NCBI GenBank assembly: GCA_030512335.1
Contig: JAULSU010000003.1
Location: 5,146,001 to 5,210,000, forward strand
Length of the DNA stretch: 64,000 nt
Origin: Immersiella caudata
Lineage: Eukaryota; Ascomycota; Sordariomycetes; Sordariales; Lasiosphaeriaceae
Reading direction: 5' to 3'
This document shows positions 1-10,412 of the stretch, one piece after another. The position numbers and the translations under genes were made by a program. Numbering within the stretch: position 1 is the stretch's first letter; each line of letters begins with the position of its first letter. The notes under the pieces are model-generated. The model was given only the letters and a program-made list of their open reading frames with translations, made no database searches and had not been told where the DNA came from.

Positions 1-417
1 AAGACGACCGCATTCCTCAATGTAATCTACGAGGCCATCCACTTTCTCCTCTACAGTAGCATCGTGACGTGGAATAGAATGTGGCCCGGTGGGCGCTGAA
101 CAAATCTATTCAAAACAAACAATAATTGACTTATGGCCTAGAAGGTCCTTGTCCTCCAGGATACAATCTGGGTCTGATGAGCTATTTTAAATACTGAGAT
201 TCTCCGGGAACCGAAGTCCTCTGCCATTCCATGGCTTCTAAATGATGGCCCGTAGGCGCTCACTGGCCTAACCTTCTTGGCCATCGTGGCTCGATAAGGA
301 ACCTTCCCGGCCATTGTGGCCTGATCCTGCTCAATTGGCTCAGATCAAGTTTCGTAGAGCCTAACCTTGATAATCTCTTTGCGGAATTATCGAGATTCGA
401 CGAACCGTGGTGCCAAT

Positions 418-1000
418 TCAGGTGTCAGGGGCGCTTAGAGTGTGACAGTGCCCGATCTGCTGGGTTTCGTCTTCTTTCGGGGCATTAATGATGTGGGCGA
501 CGGAAAGGGGCTTCTTCGTGCGCAGGCGACGAGCCGTTTGCGGGACGGTGTATACAGAGCCTGTACTATAATTGTAGCCAGGAACCATCAGCCCGTGCTG
601 ATGCCTATCGCGTAGCGAGGCGACTTGAATGGTTGCGCAAGATTTTCGTCGTGAAATCGTGAGATGATCCAGGTATTACGGGGCGGGGGCAGAGACAGTA
701 GTGAGTTACATTAATTCTAGACTCCATAATTGGGCGGGGGAACAAGGTTGTACTGCAGCCTGGCCTGCGGCTCGTAGTTACACAGATGTGTGCCTGTCGC
801 AGCGCCAATGCCCACCTCAAACCTTCTGTACGACCACCCGGCTCTTGGGATCGCAACATTGCGTTTCCCGTGTCCATGTGGCTCTTCCAAAATCGATCCT
901 TCTCCTCGCCGCTCAGATGCTTCCATGTTGAAAACACTAGACAGCGGTTATTGTATTCCTTGAGGTTGGGAAGACTTGGATGATGTTCGACGGTTGCAAC
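418..1000 (-). pseudogene. Possible relic of an unidentified gene, in several frames
   Basis: Three minus-strand stretches read like protein but lie in different frames. Near 850-1000 one frame gives EEKDRFWKSHMDTGNAML. Near 720-925 another gives AIPRAGWSYRRFEVGIGAA. At 418-590 a third gives YSTGSVYTVPQTARRL and then stops. Nothing long stays open and I recognise no family. A decayed gene is the simplest reading, and chance cannot be excluded. The first 417 bases hold nothing I can name. Confidence 0.28.
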
Positions 1001-1065
1001 GCTGAAGGCATAATCGGTGAATCACCTCGTACAGCTCTTCCTATAATACGATTGAGGTCAGTGAG

Positions 1066-1089
1066 TTTTTTTTTTTAAAAAAAAAAAAA
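1066..1089. repeat. T11-A13 homopolymer pair
   Basis: Eleven T are followed directly by thirteen A, a self-complementary low-complexity tract just downstream of the minus-strand open frame that ends at 1094. It could be a relic poly(A) junction or simple slippage. Confidence 0.8.
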
Positions 1090-1093
1090 GAAA

Positions 1094-1732
1094 CTAGGTG
1101 TGTATATACACGGCGCCCCAGTGGGTGCTCTCTGGACATTGACACCCCACCTCGTGAAACAGCGCACAGTTCAGCTTTTTGCTAACTCTTTGTGGCGCGT
1201 CTGGTATCGGGCCCTCTTCGAGCAGCAGTTTGAGGGCGGGGAGTCTGAAGTCGAGCACTTGTTTCTGCTCATCCTCACTCAGGCCTGTTTGGGAGATCTC
1301 GGAGGAAAACTTGGACATCTTGGGCTTCAAGAAATAGTATTCCTCGTTCCAGTCGAGATGCTTGCAGATGCCGTCAAGGTCCTGCATCATGGAAGCGCCG
1401 ATTCCATAAAGGGTGCCGATGGTTGCCAAGCCGTTTTGCAACCTCAACGGCATCCAAATGTCCTCCTTTTTCATCATGAGCACCGAGAGCTCGAGATCGA
1501 ATTTGAAATCAACCTCGCTGAACCCTCGGAGGGTGTCAAAACCGAGTGGCGAACTGAGCGCAAACCGCAACTTGGTAAAATGCTTCGCATTCCCAAGGCC
1601 TCCTTTGCTGTTTCTGAAGGCCCTCCGGACGGCATAGTGGCTGGGCACGCGACACTGCAAGTTCTCACCAAAAGAGCCACGGTCGTCTACTGACCGACAC
1701 ACAATTCGATAGATCAGTGGAACTTCTTCCAT
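1094..1732 (-). CDS. Hypothetical protein, unrecognised (212 aa)
   Basis: This minus-strand frame is open for about 650 nt. The first ATG is at 1732; an upstream GTG at 1744 would not be used in a nuclear gene. The product has no signal peptide or membrane segment. It contains a plausible amphipathic helical stretch (SEISQTGLSEDEQKQVLDF) and ends in a Cys-containing tail. I do not recognise a family. The opposite strand is also open for about 600 nt here, which lowers certainty about the coding strand. It sits between two gene relics, so it may be a fragment or a lineage-specific gene. Confidence 0.35.
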   Translation of the reverse strand: MEEVPLIYRIVCRSVDDRGSFGENLQCRVPSHYAVRRAFRNSKGGLGNAKHFTKLRFALSSPLGFDTLRGFSEVDFKFDLELSVLMMKKEDIWMPLRLQNGLATIGTLYGIGASMMQDLDGICKHLDWNEEYYFLKPKMSKFSSEISQTGLSEDEQKQVLDFRLPALKLLLEEGPIPDAPQRVSKKLNCALFHEVGCQCPESTHWGAVYIHT

Positions 1733-1981
1733 TTGATCGAGCACTCAGGTCGATGGTTGAGCGAGGTGATGAGCTTGCCGTTATTGGGATTTGGGAAAAT
1801 GGACAGCTAACTAGCCGAATGTACGTTGGGTATTGCGGTAGGGAGATGGCGAATCAGGGAGATGGGACCAGGAGGAAAATCGGTTTGTGCTGCAGTGGCC
1901 TTTTTGACTCTCAGGTCTGGGTTTTGCCACTTTGTGAGAGTTTCGGTCGAGTCGAAGCATAAGGAGGACATGTGACGGCAT

Positions 1982-2784
1982 TTTGCGCTTCCTGCTCCCG
2001 CCATAAGCACGAGGAGGCCAAGCTCCGTGCGGTACACACGGACAGTTCTCGCGAAGGCGTAAGTTGTTGATCTGATCAAGCCCTGATGAAGGACGGTTGC
2101 TGATTCCCTCCAGGCTGGCAAGTCTTGGAAGATTGTCGAAACAAATGACTACATGCTCGCCCGCATGGCGCTTGCCGATCAACTTGTCATGAAGGCAAAC
2201 ACCGCGGTTTGTGCCGAGAAGGCTCTTGAGCACTACATGGGCATGATGCATCTCTGCCGCAGTGACAACATGGGCGTCCGAGATGCGGTGCCTGGTCTTC
2301 TCATCGAGCTCAACCGTGAGCAAGATTGCTATTAGTTCATCCGTTAGTGAGCCACGGTTTGACACGAACTACAGCTCGTTGGATATGGCGCTGCCGTGCC
2401 TTGAACCCTGCAATATAACCGTTTTTGAGGCACTGGGCGCCCTCGACACCCGGTATATGAGACTCTCTCAGCTCGTGTCGCTCAAACTCATCAAATTGCG
2501 CCTCACCTTCGACCTCGACGCCCAAGTGTGCGAAATGGGGGTTGGCTCACCCTGCCCCAACCACCTCCGACCGACCTATCGGCGGCCTCGTTCGGTCGCG
2601 AATCGGAAACATGGCGTTCGGCGAAGGTCTCAGGGCTTCTGAAGAGACGCGAAAGGTGAATGAGAAGCTCGTCGACATGGTGAATAAGGCGAACCGTTAT
2701 TTTGACCTGCGACCCCTTGGCCCACGCGCCGTTCCCGCCAGCCCCATCCCTGTGCGTCTTTACTTGGCTTCATCGAATCATTGA
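1982..2784 (+). pseudogene. Decayed copy of a fungal TPR/MYND-associated family
   Basis: Translation follows a recognisable fungal pattern in three successive frames. Frame A (1982-2057, then an apparent intron 2058-2113 with GTAAGT and CAG) continues as MLARMALADQLVMKANTAV, then CRSDNMGVRD and ELNREQDCY, and ends in TAG at 2333-2335. Further stops follow at once. From about 2359 a second frame carries the expected continuation (FDTNYSSLDMALPCL, then LSQLVSLKLIKLRLTFDL). From about 2542 a third frame gives EKLVDMVNKANRYFDLRP. From memory, intact relatives have these blocks in this order, in proteins with an N-terminal MYND-type zinc finger; that finger is not seen here. At least two frameshifts and several stops make it non-functional. 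Family assignment is by recall of the motif order, without alignment. Confidence 0.55.
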
Positions 2785-2891
2785 AGATTGAATCGATGAT
2801 GTTCCCAGACAGCCCCAACGCGGAGGGGTAGAGTACGACTTTGCTGTCCCTCCCTCATGACCATAAGAGACCATGAGGAGGCTGTGAGGGT

Positions 2892-3562
2892 TTAGGTGGG
2901 CGGGGCGGGTTGCTGGCGAGCAGCGGTGGCAGCCTCTTTGTACTTTTGAGCGATGGCCCGGTTTCTATCGCGGTTGTTGGGGGTGGTGGTGGCGACGGGG
3001 GTGGACGATCCCGGCGAAGGCTCGCGGGACGAGGCAGGAGAGAGGTTGAAGAGGGAGGAAGGGGCTTCGGATAGAGGCTGGCGAGGTTCGCGAGGCTGGC
3101 GACGCGACAGTCTCACCAAAAAGATCTTGCCATCTCGGCCTTGCGGACCACGACGGCCACGTAGCCCACGCTAGATAGCATTACTCCTAGCCAATGTTCC
3201 CCTTGGAGATACTTTGAGATAATTTGGAAGGTTGATAGACAGCGGAGATATTTGGAAAGGGAGACTTGTAAAGTGGATAATGAGAGTCTTGGCTTAAGGG
3301 AAGTACTCACTTTACCATCTGTGCCGTTCTGGCCGTCCTTGCCACTCTCACCGTCCTTGCCGCTCTCACCGTCCTTGCCGCTCTCACCGTCCTTGCTGTT
3401 CTCACACTTGGCGCCAACATTGGGTGTGAAATTGACGTTAGCATTTGACTTCTTCAACGCAGTCACACAGAACGTGGCAATCGCCACAACAAGAAGGGCG
3501 AGGCTGGTGACGGTAACAGTCACAAACTGGGCCCATGCCCAGTGTTGAGCCTCAAAGGCCAT
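2892..3562 (-). CDS. Small membrane protein with collagen-like G-x-y stalk (176 aa, two exons)
   Basis: Exons are 3562..3311 and 3170..2892, with a 140-nt intron 3310..3171 (donor GTGAGT, acceptor TAG). The product starts with a short N-terminus, then one hydrophobic segment (about residues 13-36), then a collagen-like run. Glycine falls at every third position from GESGKD repeats before the intron through GLRGRRGPQGRDGK after it, so the triplet register continues exactly across the splice. A basic, Pro/Ser-rich tail follows. Collagen-like stalks trimerise in known proteins; a membrane-anchored stalk is the likely layout, but topology and role are unknown. The branch point is weak, so the intron rests mainly on register continuity. 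It lies between two relics and looks intact. Confidence 0.65.
3333..3404. repeat. 18-bp tandem repeat coding the GESGKD units
   Basis: About four near-perfect copies of an 18-bp unit encode Gly-Glu-Ser-Gly-Lys-Asp on the minus strand. Copies differ by single bases. Length variation by slippage would change stalk length in steps of six residues without shifting frame. Confidence 0.85.
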
Positions 3563-4556
3563 GCGGTCTGAAAAGTTGAGGGCGGAGATGTTGATATGGG
3601 CAGGCTATTCGAATATTTTAGGATGGGATAAAAATATACTTGTTGCCAAACCCACAAATTCTCCCCGAAGAGCAAAGCGGAGGTTCTGCATGTTGGTCTT
3701 AGACCTTCAGTACGACCAAACACTTCACAGACACGCACACAAAGAAGGGAATCGCTGCGTCTCCATTCTTTTAGGAAATCTTGCGACTTCCTGGGTGACG
3801 CACAACTGGGGCAGCCATGGTGGGCAAAGGCGGGGTGACGAAACGCGAGATTGCTGTTTGTAGTCTGCTTTCAAGCCTTGTCAGCAAAGAAAAGGTCACA
3901 ATAGGGACTAAACCATACCTAGAATCGAAGTGAGGCGGCAGCTGGAGGACGAAATTGCAAGTCGCAAATCGCAAGGCAAACAGCAGGTGAGCGTGAAGAG
4001 AAGAAAGAGAGAAGAGGGACCGCCTAGCAAGTGAGCAGAACACAAACCTCGATGGACTACACAGTTCGTGGTTCCTTCCTCCATTCCTCTGGCTGGTATT
4101 TTTGCGGGGCGATCGCGCGTTCGACGCTGTCGGCTTATTCCAAAGGGAAGGAGCGCTTTGGCTAGTTACGCAACGGCTGGAAGTTGCGCGATGGTGGTGA
4201 GGCGAAGAATATGGACATTTGGGAGCTTCTCCTCGGCAGCATCAAGACCCTAAACCAGGAAGGGCTGCGTATCGGCTTTTGGAGAATCCCCCAGCGCCCG
4301 CATCAGGTCCGCTTCCTGACAAGCAGGTAACCGATAAGAACATGGCAAAGCCCAAGGGCACTAGAAAGACATTCCCATTTGCATACGGCCCCCTGCAAAC
4401 AAACACTCGCTCACCCCCGCCCTTCTCGGTGCTCTTTCCTCCCCTTGAAGCTCTGCTCGAAGGCGCAACTTCGGGATTGATTGCGATACCGTCCCGAATG
4501 AACCCCACTTCATCAGGCTCACATCTGTTGCCAGTGTCTCCCGTCGCTTTCGCAGG
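3563..4556. other. Intergenic, no feature recognised
   Basis: About 1 kb between divergently arranged loci. Open frames here are short and overlap on both strands, and none reads like a conserved protein. It would contain the promoter of the collagen-like gene. Confidence 0.5.
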
Positions 4557-5823
4557 ATGCCCAGCCAACCAACACGCCAGCCGAAACCTCAAAGCAGTCG
4601 CTACAACGACAGCACTCCACCCGACGACGGTGACCAGCTAACTCTGACACCTCTTGCAACGGACGAGCGACCGGCGCGGAAATGGGACACGTCTGACGCG
4701 GGAAAAGCGATGCAAATGTTCCAAGCCTTCCGAGACGGAACATCATTAGAGCAGTACGCGCCGCTTACTGAGCTCCGGGTATCTCCACCGTAGTACCAGG
4801 AGCTCGTGAACGGTCTTAGGGACAAACAATCGTTGGGTCAATACGTGGATGACAAAGTGCGGTACGTGCGAGACGGCCATCGCGTCGAGAAAGTACTGAC
4901 CGCCTGTAGCTTCGATTACGATCCGACGAATTCGCTCCTCACTGTCCGAATGCCCTCTCCCGCCCACGAATTCTTCAAGACCCTCCTTGCGCACGACATA
5001 CAGGACCAGCTAAAGCGCATTGCCGAGCAAGGGGATGAGGCCAGCAAATTCGCAGCCAGGATTAAGGATGGGTGTTCATCACGCATCTTCCTGCGGGAGA
5101 ACCTCTTGGAAGAGGCCCTACAGGCCCCGGAGCATGCGGTGCGACGCGAACTGGATGGATAGTTCCAGCACCTGGATGTGGCCTACCTAGGAGTAGTACT
5201 TGAGGTGTCATATGCGCAGGATGGCAAGAATCTGAAGAACCTAGCTTACGATTATATTCTGCGTTCTAATGGAGACATCAAAGTCGTCATCGGTGTCGAC
5301 ATCAATAATGGAAAAGAGACTACCGTGTCACTATGGCGTCCGAACTACGTTAAGGAGGAGGATGAGGAATTCGAGATCTTTGAAGTGCGGCAGGATATCT
5401 CATATCAGGTATGTTAGCCTGTCTGATCAGATGTGCAGGGCTAACGTTCTGGCATAGCCCTTTCGATCTTCAGATGGATCACCCGTTAATGGCGAAGACT
5501 CTTTGCAGTTAAGCCTGAGCGATTTTGCTACGGATGAGATATTAAGTGGCTACGAGTCTACCACGTTGTCAATACCATTTCGGCGACTTGTAGACCTTCT
5601 TACTCAAGCTGAGGAAGTGCGTCAAGCTAGAGAGGCGGAAAGCGGGCTGTGCGGCATTAGGTCGAAGCGGAAGACCAGGAAACGCAAGGCAACCTTCAGT
5701 CCTGCTGATGAGCTAAGGTCAGAAGACGAAGCGAAGTATCAGAGGCCGGAAAGAGATGTTGCGGAGCGGGCTGCGGCGGATGACGGGGAGTATGAGAGAC
5801 CGGGGCGGAGGCGGAGGACGTAA
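4557..5823 (+). pseudogene. Conserved fungal hypothetical gene broken by two TAG codons
   Basis: One reading frame runs from ATG 4557 to TAA 5823 with two well-formed introns: 4862..4909 (GTACGT, CTGAC branch, TAG) and 5409..5457 (GTATGT, GCTAAC branch, TAG). Spliced, it would be about 390 residues. It begins with a Pro/Arg-rich segment, has a central fold containing MPSPAHEFFKTLL and GVVLEVSYAQDGKNLKNLA, and ends with a basic then acidic tail. From memory this is a multicopy family in plant-associated ascomycetes, of unknown function; the central part resembles a nuclease-like restriction-endonuclease fold only in general pattern. In-frame TAG codons at 4791-4793 and 5160-5162 lie in exon sequence and no plausible intron removes them. 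Frame and splice sites are otherwise intact, so inactivation looks recent. A sequencing or assembly error at both sites is the alternative. Confidence 0.75.
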
Positions 5824-6495
5824 TAGGAGACGAGGAGCACCCCGACACACTCATTAGCATGGCCAACCTTGGCATGACCTGGAGGTAGGTTATATTAAAT
5901 TTAAAACTGGGTGTATGGATTTGTCTGGTTATGGGGTCGTCCAGTTGTGCACATCCCGATCCCCACCAATGCACCACAGCGGAGATTCCATAGGGCTGAT
6001 GGGGCACCAATCCCCATCCTTGTACAGGTAAACAGTGCGATGCAAAACAACAAAGCCCTTTTGGCTTTACACTTTGGCCGCATGGAATTCCGCTCCAACC
6101 CCAACGGAATTGGCCAATGCCCAAATCCAGCAGGCCAGTGCCGAGCGGGACGGAATGCTGACGGCCTAAAATCTAGCCGACGGACACCGCCTGTCCCAAC
6201 CGCACCCGCAGTGACCCAGAGTGCGAGCCATCGTGAATTCATTAGCCATGCACCCAATGATAAGCGAGGCAACGATGGCTAGACTGGTTGCGAATCCTTC
6301 GGTGCAGTGCGACATGAACATTATCCCGATTCGGAAACTTTCAAAGCCAACGGACTGCAGCGCTGGAGTCCGTTGCTGGCGCAGGGATGACGGGACGCAG
6401 ATAGGTATAATAGACCACGATGCATCGGCAGAGTTCTTGTCGTTCATAGACATTTCCCCCAAGTCGATAATCACCCATCCCAACAAGTCATCAAC
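5824..6495. other. Intergenic; promoter of the SDR gene at its right end
   Basis: No conserved coding or RNA gene is visible. The last 60 bases before 6496 are C/A-rich, as in fungal leaders. Confidence 0.5.
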
Positions 6496-7404
6496 ATGGC
6501 CTCGCCCAAACGAACCATTCTCATCACAGGCTGCTCAGACGGCGGTCTCGGCGCCGGGCTTGCCCTCGCCTTCCACAAAGCCGGCAGCTGGCGCGTCTTC
6601 GCCTCCGCCCGCAACCTCAGCAAGCTCAAAGAAGTCACCTCCGCCGGCATCGAAACCCTCCAACTCGACACCCTCTCGGACGAATCCATCGCAGCCGCGG
6701 TAGCCACCGTATCCTCCCTCACCGGCGGCGTTCTCGACGTCCTCCTCAACAATGCCGGCACGGGGTATTCCATGCCCGTCCTCGACCTCGACGTCGAAAA
6801 GGGCAAGAAGCTCTTCGACTTGAACGTGTGGTCCGTTATCACCGTCACGCGAGCCTTCCTGCCGCTGCTGTTCAAGTCAACCCATTCCTTCGGGGGACTC
6901 ATTGCGAACAACACTTCCATATCCTCGATACCAGGCGGCGGGCTACCCTTCCAAACGACGTATTCCGCCTCCAAGGCGGCCGCCACCCAATTCACCGAGG
7001 GCCTGCGGCTCGAGCTCGAACCCTTTGGCATCAAGGTTGTCAACATGCTCACGGGCTCGGTGAAGTCCGGGTTCTATGATAACGCCGGCTTCGAGAAAAT
7101 CCCGGAGAATTCTCTGTATCAGTTTGCTGCGGATGCGATTGAACCGCCCATGAATGGTTCCAGACATGCCGTGGATGCTGAGGATAGGGACGCATGGGCG
7201 GCTGGGGTTGTGGCTTCGTTGGGCAAGAAGAACCCGTCGTATTGGCTGTATTCTGGGAAATTCTCCTCGTTGGTTAGATTCGCTTCGTTGTTGCCCACTG
7301 GGACTTTTGACTTCATGATGAAGCCGATGGTCGGGTTGGATGTTCTTGAGAAGAGGCTGAAGGAGCATGGGGGAGCGAAAGCGGTGATTGGGAAGCGTGA
7401 CTAA
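6496..7404 (+). CDS. Short-chain dehydrogenase/reductase, Ayr1-like (302 aa)
   Basis: A single-exon NAD(P)-dependent oxidoreductase of the classical SDR fold. Visible motifs are the cofactor-binding TGCSDGGLGAG (residues 11-21), the NNAG structural motif (85-88), and the catalytic YSASK with Tyr156 and Lys160; serines near 141-144 can supply the third catalytic residue. Length and overall pattern fit the subgroup that includes yeast 1-acyldihydroxyacetone-phosphate reductase (Ayr1), which acts in lipid metabolism, but the true substrate cannot be told. There is no signal peptide. The start at 6496 has a good context (CAACATGGC). No partner gene is adjacent that would suggest a biosynthetic cluster. 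Confidence 0.9.
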   Translation: MASPKRTILITGCSDGGLGAGLALAFHKAGSWRVFASARNLSKLKEVTSAGIETLQLDTLSDESIAAAVATVSSLTGGVLDVLLNNAGTGYSMPVLDLDVEKGKKLFDLNVWSVITVTRAFLPLLFKSTHSFGGLIANNTSISSIPGGGLPFQTTYSASKAAATQFTEGLRLELEPFGIKVVNMLTGSVKSGFYDNAGFEKIPENSLYQFAADAIEPPMNGSRHAVDAEDRDAWAAGVVASLGKKNPSYWLYSGKFSSLVRFASLLPTGTFDFMMKPMVGLDVLEKRLKEHGGAKAVIGKRD

Positions 7405-7721
7405 TTGATGGCGTGACTTGGAGTTTGCGGTTTTTGCTTCCCTTTTGCTTTTTCTGTTAGCCTAGCGATATCCAGTGGCGAATAGCAATAATTTTGCATC
7501 GATGTTTTCACCATCTTGCCAGTTCCAGTCGCTATCGGGCGTCTCCGCAGTGACAGACGGGTGGTGGTGTGAGGTTTGCGACACGCTGTCGTCATCAGGC
7601 CACAGGTGCATGGACAACAACCAACTGGCATAAAACTCGTTTGGTGCCAACCTCATCCCGAATCGCCATGTCAAAATCCGCAACGATACTCTCTAACCAA
7701 ATTGAGACCCCAAAACACACA
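7405..7721. other. Intergenic, 317 bp
   Basis: 3' end of the SDR gene and leader of the next gene on the same strand. No other feature seen. An upstream ATG at 7671 is in frame with the next gene but is separated from the well-placed ATG at 7722 by a segment that does not look conserved. Confidence 0.5.
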
Positions 7722-9355
7722 ATGACAACTAGTCAGCCAGCTGAGAATCTCCTAGCGAGGCTCACATCCCCCGACGAGTTCTTCGCCCCGTGCCCCAAGT
7801 TCCGCATTCTCGTGCTCGGGAATCCGGAGTCGACCAAGCAGGAGCTCTTTTCGAAAGTCTTCGGCGTCGAACTCGAGAAGGTATATCTGACAGTCTCTTG
7901 GGGGTGTCGACCATGTGCCGGGATGTCGCTGATTTCTTCCTCAGAAGCTCATCGCAAACGCCTTTGGGAACGACCACAACATCGAGAACGAGTTGGATCT
8001 CGAAGGGCAAAATGAGCGTCTAGCCATCTACACGTCACCCAACTTTGGGTCTGACGACGAGAACGTCTACCGCCGCGTGTGCGACTTCATTGCGTCCCGG
8101 TCTTCCGAATCAACCGAACTGCCAGAGCGCATCCACTGCATCTGGTACTGCGTCGCAAGTGAGGACGAGCGACCCGTGTCTCACCTCGAGACACGCTTCT
8201 TTGGCGGCGGTCTCGCAACGGTTGCGCCGCATGTCCCTGTGGTACTCCTGTACACAAAGTATGATGAATTTGTGAGCCGGGTGCGGATGGACTGGTCGCA
8301 CGACGCCCAGCAACGTGGATTATCCAAGGTCGCCGTTTCACATATCCTGAAGGATCTCTCCACAAAGCGGTTCGAGAAGTCGATTAAGAAGAGATGGGAT
8401 GCTGTCTTGCTGGATGACCGAGGGAGGTACAAGGTCCAGCAGGTACCACGGGTGTGTGTGGCGAGCGACTCCGACCCTGACGGCGACGACTTGAGCTTCG
8501 AGAAACTCGCCACTACCACATTGGATAGCCTTCGAGAGTGGAAGGACTGGGATGTCAAGTTGGCGTTCGCCGCTGCGCAGAGAAACTCTGCCACCATCTC
8601 TACGCAATGTGAGTCCCCTTGCCCCTTTCGCGTACGGCATCGAGCCACGCAGAGCTGACACGAAGCTTGCAGTCTGCGCCGATGCAGCTACCGAGTACTT
8701 CGAGGTTGACACCGGACATGCACGCAAAATCCACGGCATCGATATCCGTGACATCGTCCCCAACTTCTTCGCGAAAGCTATCAGGATCTTCAACATGCGG
8801 GACGCGGCCGCGGTGCTCACGCAGGAAACCCTGCTCGAGCGAATCCTCGTCGCCGTCTTTCCAGCCGACCAGAGGCCGCTGCTCGACGAGAGTCTGCATC
8901 GCAGCAGCACGGAACCAAGCATGCTGCTGAATCTCAGCCCGCATGAACGTGGCGTCTTATTGGCCCAGGCGCTCGCTAGTGTCGTGATGTTCCTAGACAA
9001 GCTCGCCGACACGCAGTGGCCGCAAAGCGACGCCTTCCACACCCTCACAACACAGACGGTCGAGCGCGAGCTGAGAGCGGTGGGCACAGGTCATGCGAAG
9101 CAGGAGCTGCTCGAGACGGTTGAGAGCAGCCCCATTTTCGCGTCGTGCCCGATGAAGGCGGTCATTGCAGAGCTGATCGTCAAAGCGGTCGCGCTCGCCG
9201 ACAAGATTTCGTCACCGCATGGACGCGGCGCCGCCCGGGAAATTGTCGTCATCGATGATTCTGAGTTGCAGGAGATCTCGCTCAGTTTTGTAAACGATCA
9301 GAGTCCTGACGGCATGGTGTTGCCGTGTGGGCTCACCATTCTGCCACTGAATTGA
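7722..9355 (+). CDS. GTPase-like fungal protein with degenerate P-loop (501 aa, three exons)
   Basis: Exons are 7722..7880, 7945..8608 and 8673..9355; both introns are 64 nt with good signals (second branch GCTGAC, acceptor GCAG). Residues 27-33 form the hydrophobic strand that normally precedes a P-loop (KFRILVLG). The loop itself reads GNPESTKQ (33-40), without the Gly-Lys-Ser/Thr of a working Walker A. A TKYD motif in VVLLYTKYDEF matches the guanine-specificity (N/T)KxD element. The rest is helical and of unknown role. I recall this as a recurrent fungal family related to G-domain proteins. It may bind nucleotide weakly or serve as a non-catalytic switch. The start was chosen for the ACACAATGAC context. 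Confidence 0.8.
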
Positions 9356-10412
9356 TGGTGCTGGGTTTGTGCAGGTTGTTGCAAGGTAATTGGACGGCGT
9401 TGCAGGGCTGCTTCCTGTTCTCATAGGCCAACTTTTGGTGAAACACTCCATCTTCGAAACACCGACTGACGTGGAGAACAAACATCCCACCTCCAGTCGG
9501 CATCCCATCTTTGCTTTGCATTTCGGTTGATACATTCCGTTTGCCGCCGACAGAGTTGGCAACTTGCTCAGATGTGACATCGTTCCAGACTTGGTCGCCA
9601 AGTAACTCCCAGCCAGCCGCCAGCAAGCCGCCGACTGCCCAGTTCATGCTGCCGAGCCCGCTAGCAGTCACAAGCACTGGGGATGCGGGGCACCGTGGGT
9701 TCCGCGGTTCGCTGTGGCGCCACCTGCAGGGGTCGCATCCCAACCAGGGTGAGATCGCCGGGTCTGCTCAGGGGCGAATCCTGCTGGAAAACCCTTTTCC
9801 TGTCGCCAGCGAAAGCATGCGTTGAGCAAAAGAGAACCAGAGTCAATCGACGTGGATGCAACGGTGTAAGCAGAATAGAAACATCGTATTTTTAGCGGAG
9901 GAATCATATCGTGCAGGTGCAGTGCTGCAGTGCAGGTCAGATGAACTTCAGCCAGAAGTCAATCGCAGGCCCAGAAAATTTCGACCTCGTGTTCCGGGCA
10001 AGCACACACGAAGATCAATTTGCCGCCAAGAGATTGGATGGAGAACGCAGTGCGGCTGTGCTTGCAAATCCGAAGACCCCCCCTGCAGCGGCACGCACGT
10101 GGCGCCTCCTGATCTTGCGCGTTCAACTCCCTCGATAATAATCTCGCGTTTCCCAGGACGCACCTGGCTTGCCTTCCACAACAGCATCACTGGCGACCTA
10201 TTTTTCCTCCCGGCGTTCACTCATTCTCGCCGCTGTCTCTCGCTCTCTCTCGCTTTTGCTCTTGCCATTTCTTCGACATACACTCGCTCATCCTAATTGC
10301 CTGAAGTCACCTCCACGCAGGCAGTCGAGGCAGCACTAGCACCATTTCCGTTCTTCCCATCGACCCGACCCTTCGACGCCGTTTCTTACCGCCATTTTTG
10401 AGACTCGCCACC
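9356..10412. other. Intergenic; promoter of the GH17 gene
   Basis: About 1.05 kb. No conserved coding is seen. The segment 10216-10260 is a nearly unbroken C/T tract, common just upstream of highly expressed fungal genes. Confidence 0.5.
10216..10260 (+). promoter_or_regulatory. Pyrimidine-rich core promoter tract
   Basis: A C/T-dominated stretch containing repeated CTCTCTCG lies 150-200 bp before the GH17 start codon. In filamentous fungi such CT tracts mark transcription-start regions of strongly expressed genes. No TATA box is clear here. Confidence 0.45.

Noticed and set aside
1100..1693. 197-codon plus-strand frame opposite the hypothetical gene
   Set aside because: It mirrors the minus-strand frame and its residue order looks less protein-like; kept only as a doubt on strand.
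8338..9087. 249-codon minus-strand frame opposite the GTPase-like gene
   Set aside because: No domain; runs across a supported intron of the sense gene.
9856..10296. 146-codon plus-strand frame upstream of GH17
   Set aside because: Lies in the promoter and ends in the CT tract; composition-driven with no conserved motif.
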